52,280 bases of DNA from assembly GCA_902793685.1 (NCBI GenBank), contig CADBEN010000015.1, positions 1-52,280 of the forward strand. The letters are read 5' to 3'. The position numbers were made by a program, and so were the translations under genes. The notes beneath the pieces are model-generated. The model was given only the letters and a program-made list of their open reading frames with translations. It did no database searches and was not told the origin of the DNA. Positions 16,311 to 23,690 of this stretch are shown here, piece after piece (within the stretch, counting starts at the first letter, position 1; every line of letters starts with the position of its first letter). This stretch comes from an uncultured Lachnospiraceae bacterium (lineage in GTDB: Bacteria; Bacillota; Clostridia; Lachnospirales; Lachnospiraceae).

Positions 16311-18056
16311 TTACTTTTCAAAAAACACGACTGCCCCGTCATAGGTGTCTTCAATAAACTTCCTGATCTCATCGGAGCGCAGCACCGAGACCAGCGCGCG
16401 GATCTTATCGCTGTTCTCATTTCCCTCGTAAACCGCAATGATATTGACGTAGGTCTTCGCGGCGATCGAGTCGCTTCCCTCATAGGCAATGGAATCTCTG
16501 CCCACGGAATACCCTGCCTCCAGGGCGTAGTTTCCGTTCAGGACCACGAACTCCACTTCCTTGACCACGCGGGCGACCTGCGCTGCCTCCAGTTCCACGA
16601 ATTCGATCTTATACGGATTTTCCGCAATGTCATTGACTGTGGCAGTCAGTCCTGCCCCGTCCTTCAGAGTGATGATCCCGTTGTCCTGCAGCAGCAGAAG
16701 TGCTCTCGCCTCATTGGTCGTATCATTCGGGATCGCGATATGGTCTCCTTCCGCAATGTCATCCAGACTGGCTTTGGTTCCCGGATAGATACCGAAGGGC
16801 TCATAGTGAATATCCCCCGCATCCACAAGATGGGTTCCCTGCTCATCATTAAAGCTGTTCAGGTACGGAATATGCTGCATGTAATTTGCGTCAAACTCTC
16901 CGGATTCCACCACGAGATTCGGCTGGACATAATCTTCAAACTCCACGACATCCAGATTGTAGTCGTATTCTTTGAGGATCTCCGCTGCCTTTGCCAAGAT
17001 CTCCGCGTGAGGAACCGGGGATGCCGCGATCTTAATGGTCTCTCCGTTGCCCGGGACGATCTCCGCTGCCTCCTCCGCCGCAGCGCTTCCGGCCGCAGCC
17101 GCTTCGCCGGCCTTTCCGCCTTCCACCACAAGGGTCTCCCTGTAATCCGCTCCGTAGGTCTCCGTCAGCGTCGCGTCGTAGGCCGCGTGGAAGAACTGTT
17201 CCTCTCCAAGCTTCACGATCTCCTCATTCAGCCATTCCAGCAGGGAAGCGTTCCCCTTGGAGACCGCCGGGGCAATGGTATCCTGGCTTCCCAGGGAGGG
17301 AATGCCCACCACATAGCCCGGATTTTCGATGGCGTACGCGATCACCTCGGTATTGTCATTTGCCCATGCAGCGCCTGTTCCGTTCTCAAAGGAAGTCTTG
17401 GCCGATGCATAGGTATCGAATTTCTGAAGCCTGATCTCCGGATTGTTCTTTTCAAGATAGGTCTCCGCCGTCGTTCCTGAGATTACGATCACCTGGTCAT
17501 CGGCCGTGATCTGGGAGAGATCCGTGATCACCCGATCCTCCGGAGACACCACGCCGAGGGCCACATTCATATAGGGAAGGGCAAAATCGACTTTCTCGGC
17601 TCTTTCCTCAGTTACGGTGAAGTTCGCGAGGATAATGTCGACCTTCCCGGTCTCAAGATATTCAACTCTGTTTGCTGCTTCCGTGGAAACATAATTGATC
17701 TCAACGCCCAGATCCTTTCCGATCCTTTCGGCAAAGTACACATCATATCCCTGATAAACGCCGTTTTCATCCACATATCCAAAGGGGTTCTTGTCTGAGA
17801 AAACACCGATGTTTACGGTACCGCTCTTCTGGATCTCCTCCAGTGTCCGGTAGATTTTTCCGGCATCCTCCGCCTTTGTTTCCTGCGAACTCTGCTCCTG
17901 CGCCTGCTGCTCTGTCTGAGCCTGTTCCTGCGTCTTAGCCTGTTCCTGTGTCTGAGGAGCCGCCTCCTTTGCGGATCCGCATCCCGTAAGAGCCATTGCG
18001 GCAATTCCTGCGGCCAGCAGACCATTCAGCAGCCAAACCTGATTTTTCTTTTTCAT
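16311..18056 (-). CDS. Two-receptor lipoprotein: SBP_bac_3 domain fused to NlpA/MetQ domain
   Basis: A 581-residue lipoprotein holding two unrelated ABC receptor domains. The signal peptide ends at the lipobox LTGC (C26). A Q/E-rich tether covers 31-62. Residues about 67-312 are a family 3 polar amino acid receptor (IGVFSDKNPFGYVDENG, YDVYFAERIG, LPYMNVALGVV). An Ala/Glu-rich linker spans about 313-336. Residues about 339-581 are a MetQ/NlpA receptor (ASPVPHAEILAKAAEIL, YMQHIPYLNSFN, IPNDTTNEARALLLL, LNGNYALEAG). The following genes encode membrane parts of both transporter types. The start at 18056 follows GGAGGG. A fusion by sequencing error is unlikely because one frame is open through both domains. 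Confidence 0.93.
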   Translation of the reverse strand: MKKKNQVWLLNGLLAAGIAAMALTGCGSAKEAAPQTQEQAKTQEQAQTEQQAQEQSSQETKAEDAGKIYRTLEEIQKSGTVNIGVFSDKNPFGYVDENGVYQGYDVYFAERIGKDLGVEINYVSTEAANRVEYLETGKVDIILANFTVTEERAEKVDFALPYMNVALGVVSPEDRVITDLSQITADDQVIVISGTTAETYLEKNNPEIRLQKFDTYASAKTSFENGTGAAWANDNTEVIAYAIENPGYVVGIPSLGSQDTIAPAVSKGNASLLEWLNEEIVKLGEEQFFHAAYDATLTETYGADYRETLVVEGGKAGEAAAAGSAAAEEAAEIVPGNGETIKIAASPVPHAEILAKAAEILKEYDYNLDVVEFEDYVQPNLVVESGEFDANYMQHIPYLNSFNDEQGTHLVDAGDIHYEPFGIYPGTKASLDDIAEGDHIAIPNDTTNEARALLLLQDNGIITLKDGAGLTATVNDIAENPYKIEFVELEAAQVARVVKEVEFVVLNGNYALEAGYSVGRDSIAYEGSDSIAAKTYVNIIAVYEGNENSDKIRALVSVLRSDEIRKFIEDTYDGAVVFFEK

Positions 18057-18133
18057 ATTTTCCCTCCTGCTCCTGCCTGTGCCGGAATTTTGTAATCCTG
18101 ATCCTGCCGGCGTCAGCAATTTTTGTGATTCCT

Positions 18134-18205
18134 ATCTTAACATCCACCGTTTTTCCCGAAAAATCGTTTGCTCTGATCGTCCGTGAAAAGCAGCGGTTAT
18201 TGCAG
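18134..18205 (-). promoter_or_regulatory. LysR-type activated promoter of the transporter operon
   Basis: This holds the second copy of the 48-bp block (18158-18205) and the same promoter architecture as metY: poor -35 TTTTCG (18162-18157), 17 bp, TAAGAT -10 (18139-18134). The distance from block to start codon is 102 bp here and 104 bp at metY. The lysR gene ends about 140 bp upstream. Confidence 0.7.
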
Positions 18206-18260
18206 CGGGAGGCCGTTTACGAAAACACTCGCCGGTGCATGACCCCGGACTTGACGGGAC

Positions 18261-18301
18261 AAAAACGCCGCGCCGGTTGAATGAAATCAACCGGCGCGGC
18301 G
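18261..18301 (-). terminator. Terminator of the lysR gene
   Basis: On the minus strand a 15-bp GC-rich stem (CGCCGCGCCGGTTGA with its complement) and a 6-nt loop are followed by TTTTTG. It separates lysR from the transporter operon. Confidence 0.85.
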
Positions 18302-18342
18302 CCTGTCTTCAGCCACTGTATTCGATTCCGCTTCTTGCTGTT

Positions 18343-19254
18343 TCAGTCTTCCAGTTCCTTGAATTTCAGCAGTTCTTCCACATATATTTCCCCGTATGCG
18401 GACATCGCGCTGCCTTTTCTGACGATGTAGCCGATGATCAGCGGATCCTCTTCCTTCAGCTTGATCGAGACCAGCCCCTGCAGGAGTGCATCGTCCCCGG
18501 AAAGCATCCCGGAACCGATGGAATAACCGTGGAGCTCTGCGATCAGCTCCATCGTGGTGGCCCGGTCGTCCGACTTGATCAGCTTTTTGAAATCATAGTC
18601 GGCCATGGCTTCTTCCGGGAGATAAAAGTTGCTGTCGTCGCTCTGGTCAAACAGGATGCATGGATAGTCCGACAGCTCCTCAATCGAGATCTCGGTCCTC
18701 TCCGCAAAGGGATGTCCTTTCCATACGTAGGCATAGGTCTCTCTCTGCATGAGCGGGGTAAACTCCAGCCCGTATTCCCGGATCAGTTTCTTGATGATCT
18801 TCTCGCTGGCGCCCGAAAAGGAGATGATCCCGACCTCGCTTTTCAGGCTCCGGACGTCTTCCAGGACCTCCATGGTCTTCGTCTCATGGATGGAAAACAC
18901 ATATTTTTCCGGATCGCTTCTCCGGATCACCTCTGAGAATGCCCGGATGGCGATGTTGTAATGCTGCGCGGACACGGAAAAGTGCTCTTTTCCGCGGTCC
19001 CTGGACAGATACCGGTCCTCCAGGATCTCATACTGGGCGGCAGCCTTTTTCGCATAGTTCAGGAACTCTCTTCCACTGTCCGTGACGGTGATCCCCTTAT
19101 TGGTCCGCTCAAAGATCAGGATCCCCAGTTCTTCCTCCAGCTCCTTGATACTGGCGGAAAGCGCAGGCTGGGAAATGAAAAGCTTCGTCGCCGCTTCCCG
19201 GATCGAGGAAGAACGCGCGACCTCCAGGACGTATTTGATCTGTGTGATATTCAT
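18343..19254 (-). CDS. LysR-family regulator of the sulfur amino acid genes
   Basis: A 303-residue LysR-type regulator. The N-terminal winged helix covers residues 1-60, with the helix-turn-helix SIREAATKLFISQPALSASI followed by ELEEELGILIFERTNKG. The rest is the two-lobed effector domain, the part that would sense a sulfur metabolite by analogy with CysB/CmbR-type regulators. The ATG at 19254 has GGAGG ten bases upstream; a TTG at 19260 is too close to that site. Its own promoter overlaps a copy of the Rrf2-type site. Twin LysR-like sites upstream of metY and of the transporter operon make it the likely activator of both. Confidence 0.9.
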   Translation of the reverse strand: MNITQIKYVLEVARSSSIREAATKLFISQPALSASIKELEEELGILIFERTNKGITVTDSGREFLNYAKKAAAQYEILEDRYLSRDRGKEHFSVSAQHYNIAIRAFSEVIRRSDPEKYVFSIHETKTMEVLEDVRSLKSEVGIISFSGASEKIIKKLIREYGLEFTPLMQRETYAYVWKGHPFAERTEISIEELSDYPCILFDQSDDSNFYLPEEAMADYDFKKLIKSDDRATTMELIAELHGYSIGSGMLSGDDALLQGLVSIKLKEEDPLIIGYIVRKGSAMSAYGEIYVEELLKFKELED

Positions 19255-19321
19255 AGGCAAAATTCCTCCACAGAACCGGCATTCCGGATACTGTCTTCAG
19301 AATTTTACATTAATCCCATTT

Positions 19322-19340
19322 GCCTACTTAGTCAATGGGT
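19322..19340. promoter_or_regulatory. Rrf2-type operator copy on the lysR promoter
   Basis: This site matches the operator at 9547-9565 at 15 of 19 positions. Read leftwards, its TTGACT serves as a -35, followed after 17 bp by TAATGT, so the geometry copies the nifS promoter. It suggests that the Rrf2 protein controls lysR. Confidence 0.55.
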
Positions 19341-19378
19341 TTAACTTGACCGGAGTCCCATCTCCGACCAAGTTAAAC
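19339..19378. repeat. 40-bp inverted repeat (GTTTAACTTG arms)
   Basis: Arms of 16-17 bp (GTTTAACTTGaCCGGAG and its near complement) enclose a short loop containing AGTCCCAT. No U-tract follows on either strand. Its size, GTTTA/TAAAC ends and GGAGTC loop edge resemble the hairpins at 21071 and 42422. It may end the lipoprotein transcript or serve as a protein-binding palindrome upstream of lysR. Confidence 0.55.
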
Positions 19379-19401
19379 TGCTCCGATACAGGAGAAAACT
19401 A

Positions 19402-20385
19402 TCACGGCTTTGCAAAATATCCGTTAAGGATCCGGCTGGTCTTCAGAGAATCATCGGGCAACAGGATGTCCAGTTCTTCAAGGCCTTCTTTCATTTCCTC
19501 GCGTCCTGCAGACGCTGCAGGGAAAGCGTCCTCTTTGAAGGCAAGCTCTGTTATAAAGAGCTCTTCCCCGGAACCCGGTTCAGGAACGGTCCAGATCTCG
19601 ATCTGCACCTTCTTTCCAAGGTATTTTCCTGTATAGCGCCGGAAAAAGACAGGGCCCGCCATCTGTGCGGTTTCCATCTGCTCAATGCCCCAGTTCTCTG
19701 ATTTCCAGTTCTTCTCTTCCTGCGGCATATTCTGCTTCAGCATTTCCACCGCGTCCGCGGACTTCAGATCCTCGATTCCATCGCATCCTTCCGCGTCACC
19801 GGTTCTCTCCGTAGAAAGACTCAGTGTCATTCCGATGTAATTCCATTCGATCTCCGGTTCCCAGACTTCTCCTGACAGGTCGAAACCTTCCGATTCTGCG
19901 CGCTGCATAGCAGCGCCGATATCATCATCCGGCACCGGATACCGCTTTTTGTAAGTCAGTTCAAAGCCTTTTGCGGCTTTTCCTTCCTTCATGCGCACAC
20001 GGTTGATCCAGCCCTCATTCAGGAACGTCATCTCCGGGGTCTCAAAATATGCGAGTCCGTAGGTCTTGATCTTTTTCTCGCCCGTCTGAAAAAGCTCCTG
20101 GTATTCCTGCTTCAATTCCCGGTTCTCATCCAGGACCTTGTCTTCCTGCAGCTGAAAATGGATCTCAAAAGATTCGGGCATTTTTCCGGCCTCCTCTCCC
20201 GCAAGGGCAGTTGCTTCTTCCTGAGTAGTTTCCGCTGCTGTGCCGGTCTCTTCTGTGCTCGTCGCCTCTGTTGCCTGCGCAGTCTCCGGTGCCGGTGTGG
20301 TTTTCACAGCCTGGCTGCTTGTACCGCCGCACCCGCAGAGCATCAGCATTGCCATAATTACCGCTGCTTTCTGTCTGATTCTCAT
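19402..20385 (-). CDS. Lipoprotein with a CYTH-like domain
   Basis: A 327-residue lipoprotein (signal peptide with lipobox LCGC, lipidated on C19) with a Thr/Ala/Glu-rich tether to about residue 68. The remainder has a CYTH-like pattern: an opening strand FEIHFQL where CYTH enzymes carry ExExK, then LAYFETPEMTFLNEGWINRVR, corresponding to the YxDTPxxxLxxxGxxLRxR region, then FELTYKKR and EPEIEWNYIGMTLSLS. The catalytic ExExK is not conserved, so a binding or structural role is possible. It overlaps the cytosolic CYTH gene upstream by 4 bp. The family assignment is my inference from motif order. Confidence 0.6.
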   Translation of the reverse strand: MRIRQKAAVIMAMLMLCGCGGTSSQAVKTTPAPETAQATEATSTEETGTAAETTQEEATALAGEEAGKMPESFEIHFQLQEDKVLDENRELKQEYQELFQTGEKKIKTYGLAYFETPEMTFLNEGWINRVRMKEGKAAKGFELTYKKRYPVPDDDIGAAMQRAESEGFDLSGEVWEPEIEWNYIGMTLSLSTERTGDAEGCDGIEDLKSADAVEMLKQNMPQEEKNWKSENWGIEQMETAQMAGPVFFRRYTGKYLGKKVQIEIWTVPEPGSGEELFITELAFKEDAFPAASAGREEMKEGLEELDILLPDDSLKTSRILNGYFAKP

Positions 20386-20963
20386 TCTGTTCTCCTTCCC
20401 TGCTGTAGCATACTTAAATAGGATCTCGTCACGGTGTCGCCCATCTGATATCCCAGTTCTCCGAGAAGCTCCTCCAGCTTCTGTAAAACCTTCCCGTTTT
20501 CTGTTTCCTCGTCCGCCATGATCTCCAGCTCCAGGAAATCCCCCAGACCCTCGACCCGGTCTAAGGCAGCCGTGATCTCTTCCCGACGGTATTCCGTCCG
20601 CTCTTTGACGACCTCCGGCAGGACCGGGGAAAACCCGAGGGCTGCAAGGATCCGCCGTCCGGTCTCCGCCTGCCCGACTTCCGTCTCCAGTTCCTGCCGG
20701 GTCATGCTGACCTGATCCATCCGCGGTCCCTTGAAATTCAGTTCCGCAGTGACAATGCCCTTCATCAGATCCTCTGTTTCCCGGATCCGCAGGGCTTTGC
20801 CTCCTCCCCGGATTTCCCCGGCTTCATTGTCAAAATATGTGTCCCGCTGACGGAAGCGGGCAGCCTTGCGGAAACCCATGCTGCAGAGCACTTCAGCGAT
20901 CCGGCCCGTTTCTTCTGTTTTTTCCTGCCGTCTCAGCGGCAGTTTGATCTCCACTTCGATCAT
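20382..20963 (-). CDS. CYTH-domain protein (class IV adenylate cyclase/triphosphatase type)
   Basis: A 193-residue cytosolic protein with the defining ExExK motif as EVEIK at residues 3-7. It has the YFDNEAGEIRGGGKALRIRE region, the LNFKGP strand, and alternating charged residues on later strands (ELETEV, EYRREE, DFLELEIM), which line the tunnel in this fold. Such proteins act on triphosphates (cAMP synthesis, thiamine triphosphate or inorganic triphosphate hydrolysis); the substrate is not predictable. The ATG follows GAGAGG. It is the first gene of a pair with the CYTH-like lipoprotein. Confidence 0.85.
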   Translation of the reverse strand: MIEVEIKLPLRRQEKTEETGRIAEVLCSMGFRKAARFRQRDTYFDNEAGEIRGGGKALRIRETEDLMKGIVTAELNFKGPRMDQVSMTRQELETEVGQAETGRRILAALGFSPVLPEVVKERTEYRREEITAALDRVEGLGDFLELEIMADEETENGKVLQKLEELLGELGYQMGDTVTRSYLSMLQQGRRTE

Positions 20964-20980
20964 GGTCTGTACCTCTCATT

Positions 20981-21055
20981 CAAGTCCCGCTCGCGGGACT
21001 TGCGCGCCGCGCGCGGGTTGCCGTCAGGCAACTCTTACCGCATCGCGCGCGTGCG
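20981..21055. repeat. Cluster of GC-rich palindromes
   Basis: Consecutive inverted repeats fill the gap upstream of the CYTH gene: CAAGTCCCGC/GCGGGACTTG at 20981-21002, GCGCGCCGCGCGC, GTTGCC/GGCAAC and GCGCGCGTGCGC. The first resembles GTCCCGCAAGCGGGAC at 46625-46640. They precede the dispersed hairpin at 21071. The function is unknown. Confidence 0.45.
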
Positions 21056-21058
21056 CAT

Positions 21059-21108
21059 CCCCGCGGAGCGTTTATCTCAGTGGGGGTCTTCTCCCACTGA
21101 GATAAATC
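21059..21108. repeat. Dispersed GTTTATCTCAGTGGG hairpin, copy A
   Basis: TTTATCTCAGTGGG and its exact complement pair around a GGTCTTC loop (21071-21106). With the flanking CCGCGGAGC, about 50 bp matches 42412-42459 with only about five differences. It lies upstream of the secreted LprI-domain gene, whose likely -10 (TATACT) is at 21147-21152. Confidence 0.7.
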
Positions 21109-21238
21109 TTAATTGTCTTATTTCAGACTAACTTAGTTCTGCGTGCTATACTGAATTATATTCCGCCGGTGGAGTTTGCGCGCCGGGATATCGTTTTTGA
21201 TCTTCAGGAACCATCCAAAACCAAGGAGGTACATCGCA

Positions 21239-22174
21239 ATGAAGAAATCTGTTCTCCGCATGCTGACTGCTGCAGCAGCAGCTGCCGCACTCACGATTCT
21301 TTCCGCTTCCGCCGCCTTTGCGGCGCAGAACTTCTCCTATGCTGACCTGAAGGGCCTTGAATTCTCCTTCTCCAGCGGTGTCGGCGCCTGGGAGACCATG
21401 CTGGGAATCATGCCGGACGGGACCTTCTCCGGCACCTTCCACGACGCAGATTTGGGAGACAATGGTGTGGGCTATCCGGACGGAACGATCCATTCCAGCA
21501 CGTTTACCGGCAAGTTCAGCGCACCGGTAAAGGTCGACGATTACACCTACGCAGCGAAGCTTGAAAGCATTTCCTACATGAAGACCCCCGGGACTCAGGA
21601 GATTATCGACGGTGTCCTTTATGATTATACGGGAGTCTACGGACTGGAAAATCCGGACCGGATCCTCTTCTATCTCCCGGGCAAGCCGGTCTCGTCCCTT
21701 CCCGAAGGATACCGTTCCTGGGCTGAACCGGTCCTCTCTTCCGGCAGCGTGATGGTCCTGCCCTGCTACGGGTTGTACAACGAAGCACAGCAGGAAGGCT
21801 TCACCAGCTATTCCATCAGCGCTCACATGAAGGAAGACCTGGTATGGCTGGAAGATTATTCCGCAACCATCGATTACCAGCTGCAGAACGCCGATCTCAG
21901 CCAGACGGAACTTAACGAGCTTGCAGAACAGAAATACAAGGTCTGGGACAATGTCCTGAACTACATGTGGACTTACCTGAAGCTCACGCTTCCTGCGGAT
22001 CAGATGGCTGCCCTGACCAGGGACGAGGTCGCATGGATCAATTCCAAGGAAGCACAGGCGGCGGCTGCAGCAGCCGGTTTCCAGGGCGGAAGCATGTATC
22101 CGATGGTTTATTATCTCCAGGCTGCAGAACTTACCCGCCAGCGTGCTTACGTGCTCGTAAACTACGTAAAGTAA
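21239..22174 (+). CDS. Secreted protein with C-terminal LprI-like domain
   Basis: A 311-residue exported protein. The signal peptide runs to about residue 29, after the Ala-rich stretch ending in SAAFAA. Residues about 30-200 form a beta-rich domain that I do not recognise (VGAWETMLGIMPDGTFSGTF). Residues about 210-311 resemble the lysozyme-inhibitor LprI/DUF1311 domain: paired helices with LTRDEVAWINSKEAQ, then YYLQAAELTRQRAYVL. The ATG follows AAGGAGGT. It is a single gene with its own terminator. A role at the cell envelope is inferred. Confidence 0.8.
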   Translation: MKKSVLRMLTAAAAAAALTILSASAAFAAQNFSYADLKGLEFSFSSGVGAWETMLGIMPDGTFSGTFHDADLGDNGVGYPDGTIHSSTFTGKFSAPVKVDDYTYAAKLESISYMKTPGTQEIIDGVLYDYTGVYGLENPDRILFYLPGKPVSSLPEGYRSWAEPVLSSGSVMVLPCYGLYNEAQQEGFTSYSISAHMKEDLVWLEDYSATIDYQLQNADLSQTELNELAEQKYKVWDNVLNYMWTYLKLTLPADQMAALTRDEVAWINSKEAQAAAAAAGFQGGSMYPMVYYLQAAELTRQRAYVLVNYVK

Positions 22175-22191
22175 TTATATCAGGAACCAGC

Positions 22192-22221
22192 GTTTATCTC
22201 AGTGAGGTCTTATCCCACTGA
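22192..22221. repeat. Dispersed hairpin, copy B (degenerate)
   Basis: TTTATCTCAGTGAG-GTCTTATCCCACTGA repeats copy A with a shortened and mismatched right arm. It lies just after the LprI-domain gene, so that gene has one copy on each side. Confidence 0.6.
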
Positions 22222-22229
22222 AAAATAAT

Positions 22230-22265
22230 CGGGGTGCTGCTTCGGCAGCACCCCGTATTGTTTTA
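22230..22265 (+). terminator. Terminator of the LprI-domain gene
   Basis: The 11-bp stem CGGGGTGCTGC with a TTCG loop is followed by TATTGTTTT. It is a clear intrinsic terminator. Confidence 0.9.
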
Positions 22266-22293
22266 AAAAACACGATCCTCTTCTGACTCTAAG

Positions 22294-23634
22294 TCAGGCC
22301 TTCTCCTTCTTTCCGTCCATCATGACAGATACAGCCACACAGACTGCAAGCATGTACGGATAGAACAGGAACGGAATGATCTGCATGGCGCCGAGGCCGC
22401 TCAGGCCTGCCGCGATCAGAAGCTGTGCACCGTAGGGGATGATGCCCTGCATAATGCAGGAACAGGTATCCAGCAGGGATGCCGTCTTTCTGGGCTCGAT
22501 CCCGTATTCTTCGGTGATGGTCCGGGCGATGGGCGCCGCCATAACAATGGCGACCGTGTTGTTCGCTGTCGCGATGTCCATCGCCGCCGTCAGGAAGCAG
22601 ATACCGATCATTCCGCCGCGCCGGCTTGTGGTGCGCTTCCGGATAAACTCCAGGATCGCCTCAAAACCGCCGTTCTCCCGGATCAGGGCGCCGATGGATG
22701 CGACCAGGATCGTGACGATCATCGTCTCGAACATACCGTTGGTTCCGTTGCCCATGGCCGTGAATGCGGAGACATAGTCCAGCGTTCCGGTGAACGCACC
22801 TGCGATCAGGAACAGGACGATGCCGACGCCCAGAACGATAAACACGTTGATGCCGACGACTGCCAGAATGATGACGATAAAGTAAGGCGCTGCCTGGACC
22901 ACGCTGTATTCATACTGCGCGACCTCAGCCTTGCCGCTGCCCATAGAGATCAGTGCCAGCAGGATGATCGTCGCCAGGGCCGCCGGCAATGCGATCAGAA
23001 AGTTCTCCCGGAACTTGTCCTTCATGAGGACGCCCTGGGTCTTCGTCGCCGCGATGGTGGTGTCGGAAATGAAAGAGAGGTTGTCGCCGAACATTGCTCC
23101 GCCGACGACAGATGCCACACAGAGCGGACCTGAGGCCGCGCCGGAACTCGCGATCTCCGCCGCGATCGGAACCAGGACAGAGATCGTGCCGACACTGGTA
23201 CCCATCGCCATGGAAATAAAACTTCCGATGACAAAGAGTCCCGGAACCACGAAGGCCTTCGGAATGAAGGACAGCATCATGTTCGCCGTACTCTGGGCGC
23301 CGCCGGCCTGTTTCGCGATTCCGCTGAAAGCGCCCGCCAGCAGGAAGATGAACAGCATGATGGTGATGTTGTCGTCTCCGATGCCCTGGGCACAGACATG
23401 GATCTTCTGGTCAAAATCCAGCGACGGATTCTGTACGAACGCCACGATCAGCGCCAGCAGGAACGCCACGACGACAGACATGATATAGAAACCCATCTGC
23501 CCTTCGATCGGCCGGATGTACTCAAAATAGATGCCGGTTCCGAGATACAGGACCAGGAATACCGCGATGGGCAGAAGTGCCCTTCCGTTCGGCGCTTTTG
23601 CTCCCGCTCCGTTTGTATTTGGTTTTTCGTTCAT
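22294..23634 (-). CDS. NhaC-family Na+/H+ antiporter
   Basis: A 446-residue membrane protein with about 11-12 helices. Family stretches are GTSVGTISVLVPIA, GGAMFGDNLSFISDTTIAATKTQG and ANNTVAIVMAAPIA. It would exchange Na+ for H+; members such as MleN exchange malate and lactate with ions, so the substrate is open. It lies 56 bp after the serine acetyltransferase gene on the same strand and may be the last gene of that operon. Confidence 0.9.
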   Translation of the reverse strand: MNEKPNTNGAGAKAPNGRALLPIAVFLVLYLGTGIYFEYIRPIEGQMGFYIMSVVVAFLLALIVAFVQNPSLDFDQKIHVCAQGIGDDNITIMLFIFLLAGAFSGIAKQAGGAQSTANMMLSFIPKAFVVPGLFVIGSFISMAMGTSVGTISVLVPIAAEIASSGAASGPLCVASVVGGAMFGDNLSFISDTTIAATKTQGVLMKDKFRENFLIALPAALATIILLALISMGSGKAEVAQYEYSVVQAAPYFIVIILAVVGINVFIVLGVGIVLFLIAGAFTGTLDYVSAFTAMGNGTNGMFETMIVTILVASIGALIRENGGFEAILEFIRKRTTSRRGGMIGICFLTAAMDIATANNTVAIVMAAPIARTITEEYGIEPRKTASLLDTCSCIMQGIIPYGAQLLIAAGLSGLGAMQIIPFLFYPYMLAVCVAVSVMMDGKKEKA

Positions 23635-23690
23635 AGTTACCCCCCTGAATTTATTATTTCTCCGGCAGTCCCTGACGGGTCTGCCGGTGA

